64,000 nt of DNA from Gonocerus acuteangulatus (GCA_946811695.1 OX328123.1:118117602-118181601), one strand, 5' to 3'. Positions 24,530 to 37,047 are shown, numbered from the stretch's first letter. Notes: generated from the sequence alone by a model not told the origin. Numbers and translations: made by a program.

Positions 24530-24690
24530 AATTGTCCAAATTACACTTGGGATAAGAAAGGAAACTCCTTAGGATGATGCAGTTCCTGAGAGCCAGATTT
24601 TTTGGTGTTTAGTAGGTAGAGTTGATGTCGTATTTAAAAAAAAAATATTTAAAAATTCTTTCATAAGTATAATTTCTTGGTAATGTGCTG
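24530..24690 (+). repeat. motif C terminus joined to family A start
   Basis: ttaggatgatgcagttcctg then agagccagattttttggtgt and tagtaggtagagttgatgtc. The first part is a diverged motif C end. The second is the family A clause ggtgtctactaggtaggatc. Confidence 0.55.
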
Positions 24691-26119
24691 ATACGTTAGG
24701 CTTGAAACGGTATAAAGGGGTTTGGTGAGTTAGAAACTATGGAGGCATTTTCATCACGTAAAATTCCATACAGCTGACCTAGTATGTAAGGTGACTATAT
24801 ATCTAGCTGATAAGCGTACATGAAAATAGAATATGAGAAGAAGTGAAGAGATAGTCATTTTGAGCCGAAATGAAACTATTCGTAGACTTATTGTTACACT
24901 GGCAGCTAAATGTTTGCATCTTATTTGAGAAAGGTTCATAGTGGAATACCGCGGTTAGATTTCATCTACAGAGAATGAATCCTGTTTTATTTAAGAGGCA
25001 CTATAAGGCAGCGAGTGTGTGTTTTCGGATGTTGATGCGTATGTGTCTTAATAATTCACGAATGGTTCCTCTTACATTTTCATAACCTAGGTACCATAAG
25101 GCACTCTACGCTTCTTCAATTTACCTAAAACTCATGGAAGTATAAAGCTTTTCCCTCGACTTGAAGGAGAGTTTATAACTCCTGTAGTAAGACGAAGGGG
25201 AGTTAAAAGCACTAGTTAAGCTAATAAGGCGTTAGGTTGCCTGCAGTCATTTGGGGTAGCCCTTGCTTAGGACCCCACGTCAGAATTTAAGCTATCCTCA
25301 GGCTAAAGTGAGCCCCTTTGCTTTCCAAGGGTGTTGCCTTACTAAGTCGACTTTCAAAGGAAATCAAGTTTCTTGTCCCTCTTTGCTTTCATGTTATTTA
25401 AGCCTATCTCTTCCGGAGTGGCTGACACTTGTGCAAATTATTTCCTAATGTTTTACTTACTTGTAGGTGGACGTTCTACTGACTCTTCGATTGAGGTTAA
25501 TTTTGTATAGAGCATATACAACGCAAGCAGTGCAGCTAGATGCATTACAACATGCGCACGGCTGTCTAGGTATTATTTATCACGTATGAAGTATGCCATC
25601 GGTTCCTTGTTACTATTCGCCCTGCTCTGTGGGAAATGTATTAATTACTCGACTCTGCATTGGCTATACATTGCTTACTCACGGGCACCTAAAGACAAAT
25701 ACGAACAGACTAGTTTGTGAACAATGCAACCACATAATACAATTTACAGAAAACGGAAACATTTAGACAAGTGATACTCAAAGTGTTCTACTTTGACCTT
25801 TTAATTTCCGATGACTTACATGAGATCCCTGGTAGTGAACAAGTCATTTGGGTAGTGACAATGAATTGTGTTGTGAAGTGTTGTGTGTGAATTGTGAGTA
25901 CACTTTTCGAATAGATACTTTTGTTAAGAGGAATGTTAGACAAACCGTAAAAAGTCCACCAATTTCGAAGTTTTTCAAATTAGATTAGATCTCCATATGC
26001 ATATTTAAGACATTGAAAAATAGCAGAAAAAAGGTATTCTGAAAAGATTCAATGTCAGACAAGTGGAACTAACTACTGACTGGGAATTTCTTATATTGTT
26101 TTACATCGATAATAACTGT
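24691..26119. other. unassigned stretch
   Basis: A higher-G+C patch (about 25130-25420) with no recognised motif; otherwise AT-rich. No gene supported. Confidence 0.5.
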
Positions 26120-26340
26120 TTGACAGGAGGCCCGTTGGCCGTCGTGAGTGTTGAGGCGTGAGCACTTAACACTTCGTGACAGAGGGGGTAATGGGTTCGA
26201 TTCCCACTTGGGGTGGTGGCTTTTCTTCGGAAAAAGAAATCGCTTAAGTCCCATCCTGGCTAGCAAAGGGTGGTGACCTGTAGATAAGTCGTCCTAAAAT
26301 TCTGAGTTTATTATAATGGACGTTAAAATTTAAATAAATA
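26120..26340 (+). mobile_element. SINE with tRNA-Leu/Ser-like head (SINE A)
   Basis: Head ggaggcccgttggccgtcgt then aggcgtgagcacttaacact and a perfect B box GGTTCGATTCC. The GTGGCC...AAGGCG order of the second copy (30797-31012) is that of class II tRNAs (Leu/Ser). The body includes gcaaagggtggtgacctgta, a block shared with the 5S-SINEs, and the end is gacgttaaaatttaaataaa. The 9-bp repeat aataactgt occurs at 26111-26119 and 26341-26349, consistent with a target-site duplication. Confidence 0.85.
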
Positions 26341-26399
26341 AATAACTGTATGCTATTCATTCAATAGATTTACTTCTGCTCTACAAAATTAGTATCGTC

Positions 26400-27010
26400 C
26401 TTTCATGTAATTCAATGTTTTGTTACTTTTGAGGCGTAGAAATGGAATATCCAGAAAGTAAAAAGGAACATTTTTGACACCTGCTCTCCTTCGCGTTTCA
26501 TCGACTCGTAAAATTCACTGAAGCAGGCCCGGAAATTTGCAAAGCATACAGAGAAGGTGTAATAGCCGTGTCTAGATCACCGAAATAGTTTGCAAAGTTC
26601 AACAATGACGATTTTAATGTCGACGCCTTGCCCGAAGCGGAAGATGTTCTAAAATTGACTAAGAGCTTCTAAATGCGCATTTAAAGGAGGATGGCCGCCA
26701 AACAAGTAGTGGATTGACCGACAAATTGATCGCGATCATATAACCATTCTTGATTATCTCTATTCAACGCGATTTAACTAAAAAATGTTGCCAAAATCCT
26801 GAAAGCCCCAGGGCTTGCACCGACGGATTACCATCTGCTACTTGTCGAAGCATATGAAGATCGAATGAAGAAGACTGGCTCAAAAACGTTTCTATGCCAG
26901 ATCGGGCGATGTTTGGCGAAAAAGCATTAGGGAGAGGCCTTAAACAGCAAAGGCGAGCTCAGAATTGATTAATTATTGGTACTGTTCAATAAAAATGAAT
27001 GCGTTGATAA
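26400..27010 (+). pseudogene. mariner transposase relic
   Basis: Broken frames recall a mariner-family DDD transposase: FTEAGPEICKAYREGVIAV then a FAKFNNDDFNVD segment (the W/FAKFR-GDF block of the N-terminal DNA-binding region) and, after a large deletion, LAPTDYHLLLVEAY, corresponding to the LAPSDYHLF-type block near the third catalytic Asp. Stops and frameshifts occur throughout, and the middle of the catalytic domain is missing. Terminal inverted repeats were not identified. A cut-and-paste DNA transposase long dead. Confidence 0.65.
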
Positions 27011-28190
27011 AAACGCTACAAACTTATTCTCTAACCTTTCCATTTAAGCGAAATTTTTTCATGATTAAAATATCATAATAGAACATATATAAAAGAGGAA
27101 ACCTATTTTAAATGTATTGCAGACTTTGTGTTGTTTAACGGTCCTTCTGGTATATCTTCAAACGAAGAAACAATGTATAAATAGCTTGCATAATAATTGC
27201 TACCATAATAAACTATCATGGTTCTCATAAAAATTTGGAGTGGAGATTATTCTCAACTGGTAACATGCCAATTTTGTACGTTATAAGTAACATGCGTCTG
27301 TGAGACACGTTCATGGTAAAAATGTTTTTGGGGACAAATATTTTGAAATAAAAAACTATGTATAATGAAGGAATAGTTTATTTAAATAATTAAAAAAATA
27401 ATTTTCATCGCTACGTATAAAATCAGGTCTAAAAACAAACACAAATTCCATGGATGTTTAACAACGTCACCTTTTTTTTATTTATTATCAAACTGTTTGT
27501 TAGTGAATTTATGTAATCATAATTTGTCATTGCTTGCGTAGAATGCCAGAATTTACAAGCCTGACTGCAATCATATAGTAAAATATTGCCAGCGCCCAAC
27601 GTCTCGATCTTCTGTTCGATAAATAATTGGCTACGATTTTATCTAAATTATTAATGCATGATTTTGTTGAGTTATAAATATGCCGGTTTATTGTTCGAAA
27701 TATCTGTGAATTTTGAGCTGGCTTCCTCGATTAAATCAAATTTATAGTAACGTTTTTTTAGTGTGCGTCGTAACAAAAGAAGCGTCATTTTTTTATAAAT
27801 AATAAAATATAAATAGAGAGGAAAAATAATTAATTTTTGTTTTAAATGGTAATTGTAGGTTTGCTGCGTACCTCAGTTGTAGTAAATAAATCGTTTCAAG
27901 TAATACACGTCTGTGAGACAAACATGAAAATGAGCGCTATTAGTAACACGCGTCTACCAGACGTTGTACTTTTTAGTTGGTGCCTTACTACAACCACAAA
28001 ATACAAATGATCGGGTTAAAATTTTACTAGCGTTTTTTACATTATCTAACATGAGCATACACTGGTGGTTTAATTTTACATATGGTTCTAACCACAACAA
28101 TACGGGAAAATACTATACCTAGGCGTCTCTCAGACGTATGTTACCAGTTGAGGGTTAAGAATGGTGTTAATGAGCTCAGTAGTTGAAGCA
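27011..28190. other. unassigned AT-rich stretch
   Basis: Several scattered copies of a short clause around acacgtctgtgagacaaac (27290, 27905, 27945, 28120) suggest a degraded tandem or dispersed repeat. No gene. Confidence 0.5.
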
Positions 28191-28369
28191 TAAAAAAAAA
28201 TAAAAATAAAAGTCCGTCACGCAGGAGCTGCATAACTAAGCACTTTCCTCAGAATTTGGGTAGTGTAGACTGCTTTCCAGAACAATTTGCTTAAAATATC
28301 CAACATAAATAAAATAAAAACATGAATAGTTCTCTTTCAATTTTGTAATGAGTAACTGATCAATTATTA

Positions 28370-28610
28370 CGAAGACAGGTATAGTTGGGATTCGGCTAGG
28401 AGAAAAACGTCAGACTTTCAAAAAGAGATCTGTATTTTGGACGTTTCGACTGCAACAATGGCAGCCTTCTTCAGCACTAGAGAACTTGTTGCAGTCGAAA
28501 CGTCCAAAATACAGATCTCTTTTTGAAAGTCTGACGTTTTTCTCCTAGCCGAATCCCAACTATACCTGTCTTCGTATCTCTACAGCGGCTAACTATCTCC
28601 ATCTACACTA
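28370..28610. mobile_element. PLE terminus inserted as a perfect inverted repeat
   Basis: Arms 28370-28458 and 28486-28574 are perfect inverted copies (89 bp, 91 with adjoining TSD bases) around a 27-bp spacer. They contain ggacgtttcgactgcaacaa and gactttcaaaaagagatctg. The right side continues agcggctaactatctccatc. Target-site duplication tgatcaattatta lies at 28357-28369 and 28611-28623. A related terminus without the foldback occurs at 59735-59830. No coding sequence. Confidence 0.9.
28440..28474 (-). ncRNA. hammerhead-ribozyme-like core in PLE terminus
   Basis: Minus strand: CTGAAGA (28474-28468), one A, stem GGCTGC/GCAGTC (one G-U pair) with a 7-nt loop, then GAAACGTC (28447-28440). The ACGT after GAA is the self-complementary mini-stem III described for PLE hammerheads. 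The stem I strands pair poorly. The other arm keeps GAAACGTC but lacks CTGANGA. Confidence 0.45.
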
Positions 28611-28799
28611 TGATCAATTATTAATTTGCTTCCAGAGTTATGTTTACACATGGTACCTACTACACTACGTAATAAATACAAAAAACCTCATATTATCGTA
28701 TTTTGATCTAACGCAGGAACAGGATACAGCCCCTCTAGTGGTAGAAAGCGTTCCTTGCGGCGGCTTTGTGAACCTACGTCTGGCGGGCTTTTCTATTGA

Positions 28800-28997
28800 A
28801 ATATATTAGTGTTTTGGGTTCGGGGTAAACCCCCCCCTTCCGGTGGACCGATTTTGGTGGTTAACAAACTCGTTCAATCGTTTGCTAATTGAATGCTATA
28901 TTTCAAGTTTCGTGACGAAAAAACAAAAACTCTGGCCGCTATCGTGTTAACAGACGATATATATATATATATATAGCTACTTTCCTTTGGAGAAAAG
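28800..28997 (-). repeat. family A copy, shortened
   Basis: Plus-strand text ggtggaccgattttggtggt, tcgttcaatcgtttgctaat, aaaactctggccgctatcgt, a short (TA)n, then gctactttcctttggagaaa, which closely matches the 7.7-8.0 kb copy but lacks about 90 bp next to the TA tract. It ends in poly(A). Confidence 0.75.
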
Positions 28998-28999
28998 TG

Positions 29000-29069
<70 letters not shown>
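28998..29069. repeat. poly(A) run
   Basis: About 70 A residues directly after family A; a retroposition tail or an expanded homopolymer. Confidence 0.95.
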
Positions 29070-29074
<5 letters not shown>

Positions 29075-30796
29075 ATGTGCAGACTTCGTTTTGCTTGGAA
29101 TCTGGGCACTTTATGAAGGCCCTTCCTGCAAAACTTATGATTTGGACGAAGGCTGTCTTGTTATTTGTTAAGATCCGAATTTTAATGATCCATAATTATT
29201 GTTCTATCTATTTCTTTCTACGTTCCTTCCCAACCCACTGGAAGGAAGGAAACAGGCTAGGTTGACAATATTTTTAGACTTTAATATCTAATTAACTCGC
29301 GAGAAACACCTTTTATTAGTATAATAATCCTTTTGGATAATTTTTCCTTCGTTTATCTAATCAGGTGTTACCTGACACTAATAACATCAACTCCTTAGCC
29401 TTATCGATCCTTGTCATCCTGCGGCGAAATGCTCCATAAATTAGTCCTTAAGAGCCAGATAAAACTCAAAGTCCTGACTTAGTACAACCGATAGCGAAGA
29501 TAATTTATCTCAGGGTGGTAAATGTCAGTTTATCCTTGCAAGATCTCTCCGTAAATCTTTAGCCATTTTTTCTGTTTGAATAACAATATTTCTCCTGATA
29601 TTTGTCTTTCAGATAAAAAAACGCTGGCCTTATAGCGAAATGTCATAGAATGCAAAATCACAGGAATTTAAGGGTCATTTAACTTTACAATGTTCAAATT
29701 AATTTAATTTTACTTTGATTATTACCTAAATATGCGGCGCTCAGTTTTTTGGCTCTCTGCATGACGCGTTTGGTGTTTTCTGAGTCTAAAAATTTCCAGG
29801 TAAGTATGTATCGACCGTAATATTATTTAAAAAACTTGGAATCTTCAATTTTATTCGTGCAACGTAGTTATATGAAAATTCTAAAGGATTATTTCTCATC
29901 TTGATATGTAATATTAGTTAATATACTTCACGTTTGTCATCAAGATATAAATATATTTATATTTAGCTACACAATTTGTATAAAAATGTTTTTTTAACCG
30001 TAAAACCTCCAATTTCTATTTATAGGGAGAAACATCGAAAGGGTTTTCAGTACTGACGTTATCCCAATGAATTATATAGGGCGAGCATTAAGGATTAAAC
30101 CACACACTTCCATTCCCAAGATGGCTTATCGATTCCAATTTTCAGTTTTCATCTCACGTTTCAGAATGGGAGATCCGGGAAATCACCATTATAAGGAAAT
30201 GTAGGTGTACCAGCTCTTCTTTTAGGTGTAACTTTATCTTTGTATGCTGTTCTTCAGAATATTTTACAAAATAACATTTTTATTTATTAAATACATTTTT
30301 AATCAATTGCTTTCGAAGGAAAAATATAGATAGTGATATACGATAAATAATCAGTGGTGCAATACTTTTTCATATCCTGTCAAAACAATTTATATATACC
30401 TATATATATAAAAATCACCTGTCTGTCTGTTTGTTTGTTCCTTATACAAATCCACACCGTTTGACCGTTTTCGACCAAACTTGGCAAACAGGTACTAGGT
30501 CAAGATCTTCTAGGCTTCACAGTTCATATCTGCACAATAGATATGGAAGAATATTCCTGTATTTATAGGAGGACAGATAAATAACACACCAACCAAAACA
30601 AATAAAAAACATAGTGATTAACGCATACAGAAAGTAGGTACATAAATTATGCACAATAGATATGAAAGAAGATTTCTGTTATAATAGGAGGAAATATAAA
30701 AAACAGACAAAATAAAATAACAACAAAAAATGCTAGTTATTGATGCATGGGGAAAGCAGGTGAATAAATTGAACACAAATGAAATGTAATAATATA
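29070..30796. other. unassigned stretch
   Basis: No gene recognised. At 30395-30500 the text tatatataaaaatcacctgt followed by ctgtctgtttgtttgttcct and cgaccaaacttgg resembles a widespread arthropod dispersed-repeat end. Confidence 0.5.
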
Positions 30797-31012
30797 TATG
30801 TTTTTATTTAAATATTAACGTCAATTATCATTAATTAAGAAGTTTAGGAAGGGGTATCTGTAGGTTACCACCCTTTTCTATCCAGGATAGGGCTGATGCC
30901 TTTTCTTTTTTCTAAAGAAAATCCACCACCCCATAGTGGGAATCGAACCCACGACCTTTGGCTCGGAGTGTTAAGTGCTCACGCCTTAACGCTCACGGCC
31001 ACCGGACCTCCA
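30797..31012 (-). mobile_element. SINE A, second copy
   Basis: Minus strand: ggaggtccggtggccgtgag, cgttaaggcgtgagcactta, B box GGTTCGATTCC, then gatagaaaagggtggtaacc, tacagatacccttcctaa and gacgttaatatttaaataaa. Closely parallels 26120-26340. No clear target-site duplication. Confidence 0.85.
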
Positions 31013-33009
31013 AAGATAAATAAATCGCTGGTTATTGATGCATGTGAAAATTAGTTAAATAAATTGAACACAATAGAATTAATAGAATATTTAAGTCTTT
31101 CTAGAAGCACAGGTATATGTATATATATAAAATAAAACAAGAAAAAGAACGCTAGTTATTGATGCTTGTGAAATAAAAGACTATTTCTTTTTGTATAGAA
31201 GTCTAGCGCAGTTAGAATAAAAGAATATATCTGTATTCACATGAGCAGATATAAATTACAGAACAATAACCGAAGGGAGAGAACAAAATACTACTAATGC
31301 TGTTTTATTTCCTGTTTAATTGAGGGCATGTGTTTTGATTGTTTTGCAAATATCCTGTTCACTTTATTCCTCTTTCAGTCTCAAAAGTCCATTTTTTCCC
31401 CTTCTAGGAATAACTTTTTTTCATTTATTTTCAACTGACCTTTCTGCATGCATTTTTCTTAGATATTACTTATTAAATTTAAAACAGTTAATATTTATTA
31501 GCCTTTAAAATGAGTAAAATGTGCATGATGTAAAACACACACGAATAAAAATGCAACTGGCAAACGTCTGTTCCAGAGTAACTTCTTCGTAACCCGTTGT
31601 GTATACCTCGGCCGTTTATCTGTGCTCATGAACCCTTCGCTACTATCCTTGTAGAAAACCTACCATATCACAAGTAAAAAAGCTTTCAATGTGAAGAAAA
31701 GTTATTAGTTTTTGATTAAATGTGTTGAGTACGGTTGTTCACAGTCGTTTATTAAGAATTTAACGAAATACAATACAAAATGGCGGATGTAATATAGCAA
31801 AAATAAGATAACTGATATATGATGAAATAAAGAAAACCCCTAAATAAATATAAAAACTGCTCATTCAAAACTATTAATTGACAATAGAATAATTATTTTA
31901 AAACGGTATAATACAAATAAAAGAAATATAATTTTAATAAAAACGTTTTATTTTATTTAAGGGGCAGATATAACTTTTATTTTATTTGTTATAAAAAGCT
32001 GCATAAAAACTCGTACGACAGCTAAATTTTGTAGGCAATAGTTTCACCTTTCATATCCAATAAGGTAGATATTTGAACACTGATGAACAATTTTTGCCTT
32101 CAAAACTAAGTTTCTTTTTAGGTTTCAAACTTAAAATTCACATAAGTTTAATAAATTATAACTATTTTCTATGAAAAGATTCATTATTCTAATAAACACA
32201 ATTATTTTCTACGTACTTTCACGAGTTGATTCCACTTTGTTAAAGATAAATCGGTCAACTCTAAGAAATGTTATAACTGTTCAAACACGAGGTTGTTTTC
32301 TCTACTGCGTGCACGCCAGACATTGCTCGACTCAAGGTCGCTTTTGTAATAATTTTTTAAAGCAGGTATAAGGGGTCTGAACCTAATACTAGTGGATTTT
32401 TACACTTGGAATATTACTGTAGCCAACCTAACAATTCAAATTCTCAAAGTAGAAACTTTTTTTTCGACTTTTGGCCAGCTTTTTGGGATTCTGCTCCACT
32501 AGGCGTCAGCAGGATGCAGAAAGAATAGAAAAGGGCTTAATATAATTTCGTATGGATGGCTACTCGACTGTATTAAAATGTTGGTGCTTATGTGTAATTA
32601 TTCTTGCCGCTGATATTCTGTAATGATTTGTCTTATGGTTACCGGTTAGCTACATTGTCCACATCTCGTAACGTTTTGGTGACCGAGGGTTGTTCGAGAA
32701 TGGCTAATACGCAATCAAGTTATAAATACCGGTTCTGTTGGCTTAGCTCTAATGGTGGTAGGCCAGTCTACGATTGTTTGTTTAATTTGTCGCGGTATAT
32801 TGTCGACAGTGTTGTGCTAGTGTGCTTGCCGCTGACTTTGTGTTTGGTCTGTGTAACGTGTCGTAATATTGTCGTATGTTGATTAATTTGTTTCTATCTT
32901 TTCGACTGCAGGTGTTAATTTGGTCTGTCAACCTTGGTGCCTTACGTAATGTCCATGTGTTCTAGCACCTATACCGGAGTTAGATACTTCTTAAAGGATT
33001 GCAGTAAAA
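31013..33009. other. unassigned stretch
   Basis: Includes a 92-codon frame at 32604-32882 whose product has no recognised motif. AT-rich elsewhere. Nothing supported as a gene. Confidence 0.5.
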
Positions 33010-33195
33010 TATATATATTTTTTTTAACGGCGCATCTACATCTTGGTCGTTAGCGCCGGGCTATCTACAGGTTGTCACCCTTCTCTAATGACAACAGCAC
33101 GTGGTCGGTCACCCATTCAGGTACTGACCACGCCCGACGTTGCTTAACTTCGGTGATCAATGGGAACCGGTGCATTCAACGTGGCTACGGCCGTA
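33010..33195 (-). mobile_element. 5S rRNA-derived SINE
   Basis: Minus strand begins tacggccgtagccacgttga and has accgaagttaagcaacgtcg and gtacctgaatgggtgaccga, i.e. most of 5S rRNA including its internal promoter region. It then switches to gagaagggtgacaacctgta and ggcgctaacgaccaagatgt...gcgccgtt, then a short A-run. The central block is shared with SINE A and the tail with the CAT-tRNA SINE. Target-site duplication is uncertain because the flanks are AT-rich. Confidence 0.92.
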
Positions 33196-33217
33196 AGAAA
33201 TATATTGTTTAAATTTT

Positions 33218-33268
<51 letters not shown>
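33218..33268. repeat. (TA)n microsatellite
   Basis: TA array just upstream of the 5S-SINE head. Confidence 0.95.
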
Positions 33269-33270
<2 letters not shown>

Positions 33271-33462
33271 TTATTTTATTTATGAGCATCCGTAGCTAAA
33301 GCGATTCACTCGGAACAATTAATACATATATAGATAAAATTACAATATTAAATATATATTACACCTAATTAAACAAACGGGTTTATACATCCGATTATGT
33401 AATTAACTTTACATCGAGTTACAGTATTAGACAATGTTACAATCATTCCTTACGTATTCATT

Positions 33463-33530
33463 CATTACATATTATATATTCTTTGCTTACATATTATATA
33501 TTCTTTGCTTACATATTACATATTCATTGG
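33463..33530. repeat. 22-bp tandem repeat, three copies
   Basis: Unit ttacatattatatattctttgc repeated three times with small changes. Confidence 0.8.
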
Positions 33531-33899
33531 TAAATATTACCAAGATACGTTATAACTTCTTTATGTTATTTGTTTTAGATTCTTTAATATAATAGGGGTT
33601 TATAATAAATGATGTACTTTGATTGTCTTTTTCAATTCTTAGCCATAGTTTTAAATCAGTAGATTTTTTTTTTTTTAAAAAAACGTAATAATAATTAGGT
33701 AAGGTTTTATATTTTGCTTTATAGGTATATTAACCTTCCTCCACTCATGCCTGCTTTTCTAACATCGTCACTTGCGTGTTTGAAAATTTCAATTAATTAA
33801 CTTGTTAGATAACATTATTAAATATAAAATAGCATCTAAAACTGGCATTACGGAATAAATAACAACTTTGTAAAATATGAATTGAATTTATTTTACCTC

Positions 33900-34200
33900 G
33901 CGAAGGTTTTAGGGCCTGGCAGTATTTTCAACATATTTTTTGCTTAGTTTTACAAGGTTTGAAAAAATTACATTTATCCAATTTTTTATTCGATCTTTGC
34001 CCCAAAAAAATCACAATCCACGACTTTCTCACTGTCTGTTGATTTTTCATCGCACCAGTCTTGTTCTTAGTCACTATCATGGTCACTACGCACTACTTTT
34101 TCATCACTTACTGTCCTAAGACAGTCGATGGCTTCCCCTCGCAACGTTTGTTCCACGTCCAGTTCTAATAGAATCCTCGGGATGTCTTCTAATTTAATTC
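33900..34200 (-). pseudogene. acidic protein fragment, possible DNA-transposon N-terminus
   Basis: A minus-strand frame reads LEDIPRILLELDVEQTLRGE then IDCLRTVSDEKVVRSDHDSD and, after a stop, CDEKSTDSEKVVDCDF. A hydrophobic heptad-like start followed by an Asp/Ser-rich patch resembles N-termini of piggyBac-like proteins, but no catalytic part is present and the match is only in character. Confidence 0.2.
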
Positions 34201-34568
34201 TTTCAATCTTGTGAAATTAATTCGCAAAAATAAAAATCAAGTATTATTGAAAAACTTTTTTATTAATGGCAACAAATTATATTACTATGACACCAGACAA
34301 TTATTAAAAGCAACCAATACATTAATTAATAAAAAACTTCATTGAAATGAATTTTCAAACAGACTTGACTTTCTCACTTTGAATGCCGATGACACACTAA
34401 CGAAGGGTCATAGAAAAAAAAAGATCTCCACCGCTCAGACAAAGTATGTCTAAAAATAGAATACAAACATTCGAGCAGGTAGTCAAACGAACTTAAAGCC
34501 CCAGCGAGGAAAAAATGTAAGCCCGTTTGAAAATTTTAAACGGCGCAAGTAACGGAAGGTAAATAGTT
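34201..34568. other. unassigned AT-rich stretch
   Basis: No recognised feature between the acidic fragment and the LINE scrap. Confidence 0.5.
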
Positions 34569-34727
34569 TTAAGATGTGTAAGGAGTGTTGCTATATGTTG
34601 ACTGCAGTCAGTAAGTTATTCATACTTGTCATCTGGTATGTCTACATTTTGGTGGTGTTGGCATTCTGTTAGTATGTATTTTACGGTTAGTTCGTTGTTA
34701 CAGGTACAATATATTTAATATCACAAA
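34569..34727 (-). pseudogene. I-type LINE C-terminal scrap
   Basis: The minus-strand frame CNNELTVKYILTECQHHQN, then IPDDKYE, a stop, and LTDCSQHIATL, aligns block for block with the C-termini at 19.0 kb and 45.8 kb (ELTVKHLLTEC, IPHDMSELFSEKSPHI). It contains the last Cys/His residues of the knuckle. A short 3' fragment only. Confidence 0.7.
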
Positions 34728-34826
34728 TAAGGCTAGGTATTGCAAGAAGTATTGAAATTATATGTTTAAATTCTATTTGAATCCAATCTATTCTTCTGAG
34801 AGGTGTCGTGTAATGGATGAAAACTA

Positions 34827-35012
34827 TTTGCAATGTATTATCTTACCAAAGAGGACGATAAAAGCATACAGATTTGCAATGTATTATCTTACCAAAGAGG
34901 ACGATAAAAGCCTATAGATTTGCAATGTATTATCTTACCAAAGAGGACGATAAAAGCCTATAGATTTGCAATGTATTATCTTACCAAAGAGGACGATAAA
35001 AGCCTAGAGATT
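34827..35012. repeat. 46-bp tandem repeat, four copies
   Basis: Unit tttgcaatgtattatcttac then caaagaggacgataaaagcc and tatagat. Copies start at 34827, 34873, 34919 and 34965 and are almost identical. Confidence 0.95.
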
Positions 35013-35604
35013 TTTTCCCTTTAAAAACGACAATATATTTTCTACTATATTTGAATTTATATATGATTTTAATGATTCTTCGATTCATACTTATGCAGAT
35101 ATTTATAACATTTTTTTTTCTTCAACTGCGAGACATTTATTTAATAGAAAAGTGTAATTCTGGCTATGAGAATGTTTCTTTTTTATCCTAGACTTTATCA
35201 TGCCAAAATACAAAGCATTTCTCGACCACAATGGACGCAATTTGTTCCCGAATCCTCCTTTAATATCTCATGAAAGGGCATTCAAAGGCACGTGAAAATA
35301 GAATGTGCGTTTATATTCGAAAATAAACCTTTCCACCCCGATGCCTTTAAAGTAATTAATTATTTATTTACAGCAAGTTCACCGAACTGTGTATCACTTT
35401 GATGATGATATCCCTCAGGCTAAAGGGTCTACAACTTCGGTCTACAAAGGGTGTGGCAAAATATATGTACCATTTCGTGGTGTCTGGGGGAAGCTTTTTT
35501 TATCATGTATTAAATTTCATAAATTTTTATTCGTTTTGATTTATAGGGTATCGTGTAGTTAGGGTAGCCTAACATTCCACTGTCGAATGTAACATTAAAA
35601 AAAA
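35013..35604. other. unassigned AT-rich stretch
   Basis: No gene, RNA or element boundary recognised. Confidence 0.5.
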
Positions 35605-35740
35605 CAAAAAAACATTCTTCTAGCAGGAACTGCAACACATTAGCGCGTTTCCTTTTTTATTTGTAGCATCACTTGGATATCTTAGAACAGAAATAGTTAA
35701 TCATTCATTCTTGAAAAATGTAGACACATGTGGAAATGTA
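35605..35740 (-). repeat. motif C element terminus
   Basis: Plus-strand text tctagcaggaactgcaacac, attagcgcgtttcctttttt, cttagaacagaaatagttaa: the reverse complement of motif C with moderate divergence. Confidence 0.6.
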
Positions 35741-37039
35741 AAATTAAATTCTAAAACAAGGGAAGATCTGTAATGGGAGCACCATTACAGGGAACTGGCA
35801 CTTTATTCTTTGAAAATTATCCGTTGTGTTATTTGGAAAGCTTTGAATAGAAATAGTTTATACATTGTTCTTATATTTCGAAAACAGCGAATAAACCTTG
35901 AAACTTAATCTCCCTGGACTCAATGGATAGCTTAACAAAGCTGGGTGTTTTTAGCTAAAATCCTTTCAACTAAAGTATGAATTAATGGACCAATTTACAG
36001 CTCAAACCACAAATTTCAAGTTAATTCGAGAAATAGGCCCAAAAATATGAGCTAAGCTCATTTACGGCGATAATGAAGAAGTAAAACGCAAATTAAATGC
36101 ATCCTGAATTTTCAGAGAAACAAATTGACGTCTTGTTAGCACATGATTTTGAGCATCTTTACACCTCTACTTCTTCAATCCTCCTTTTTCTTTTTTATAT
36201 CATAGGCCTTATTATAAAATTGAAAATATCTATGCAGCTGTAAATATTTACAACCTATCAGCAAATACCGAATGTGAGGTTTGAAGCTCAATACCAACAC
36301 AAGACATGGTTTCAGCAGGCAAAAAATCTTAAGAAGTTTTCGATCGATATCTTCGTTAATAAAAAAAATCATGGGCGTTACATAATGAGGTAATTAATAG
36401 CACGATGTACTATCTGCAGGGCAGTGAGATGTTAGAGTTATCTATCTGTGGTGATGTAAACAGAAGCATGGAGGCATATTGTCTGGAGCGTATGGTGTAT
36501 GCTAATAATGTGGAGTCATTGCATAATACAGCAACATTGACAGCTATACATCACCCAGCAACCATGGAGTATGTAGGCCTTTCCGAGGCTAATGGAAGGG
36601 GGTCATGATGAGGTCAAATTTAATAATTTAGGATGCAGAAAGTCAATCTAAAAATGTAATTGGATAGAAATACCTGACACAACTTAATTGCTCTAATATT
36701 TTCATGGTTAAGTCTTAAGATTTTAAACTTACCTACTTAATCCAAACACCTGTAAAAACAAACCTTCTTATCAGACACAAATATAGGTCTTCAAAGATGG
36801 CTATAAAACTATTGACGGTGTGTTATGAGCAATAGTATGTAATACCAGAACACATGCGTTGTCCCTTCCCAATATTGAAGTATTGAGAAACAATTGTATT
36901 TTTCAATGATTCACATAACATAGTAGAGGTTTCAAAGTCTTTATGCAATAATAGATCCTCAATAAAAAAAAGGTTAAATAAATAATAATTAAGTAATAAT
37001 AAATAATATAGGTACTTCTTACCTAAAATAAACATAATT
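35741..37039. other. unassigned stretch upstream of the Jockey element
   Basis: A 67-codon frame at 36405-36608 (starts MYYLQGSEMLELSICGD) lies in a patch of slightly higher G+C, but I recognise no motif. No other coding signal. Confidence 0.45.
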
Positions 37040-37047
37040 TTAATCAA

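Larger units (their letters stand above)
28195..28690 (-). repeat. family D element, split by a PLE terminus
   Basis: Minus-strand order: gtagtgtagtaggtacc, ataactctggaagcaaatta, [insertion], tgaaagagaactattcatg, ctacactacccaaattctga, gttatgcagctcctgcgtga and a T-run. This is the best family D copy for the terminal block (28205-28270). The insertion at 28370-28610 is flanked by the 13-bp repeat tgatcaattatta. Confidence 0.8.

Noticed and set aside
32604..32882. 92-codon frame as a host exon
   Set aside because: No recognisable motif, no splice context that I could defend, and compositionally odd GT-rich text.
36405..36608. 67-codon frame as a gene
   Set aside because: No domain, and no promoter or splice context; similar-length frames arise by chance.
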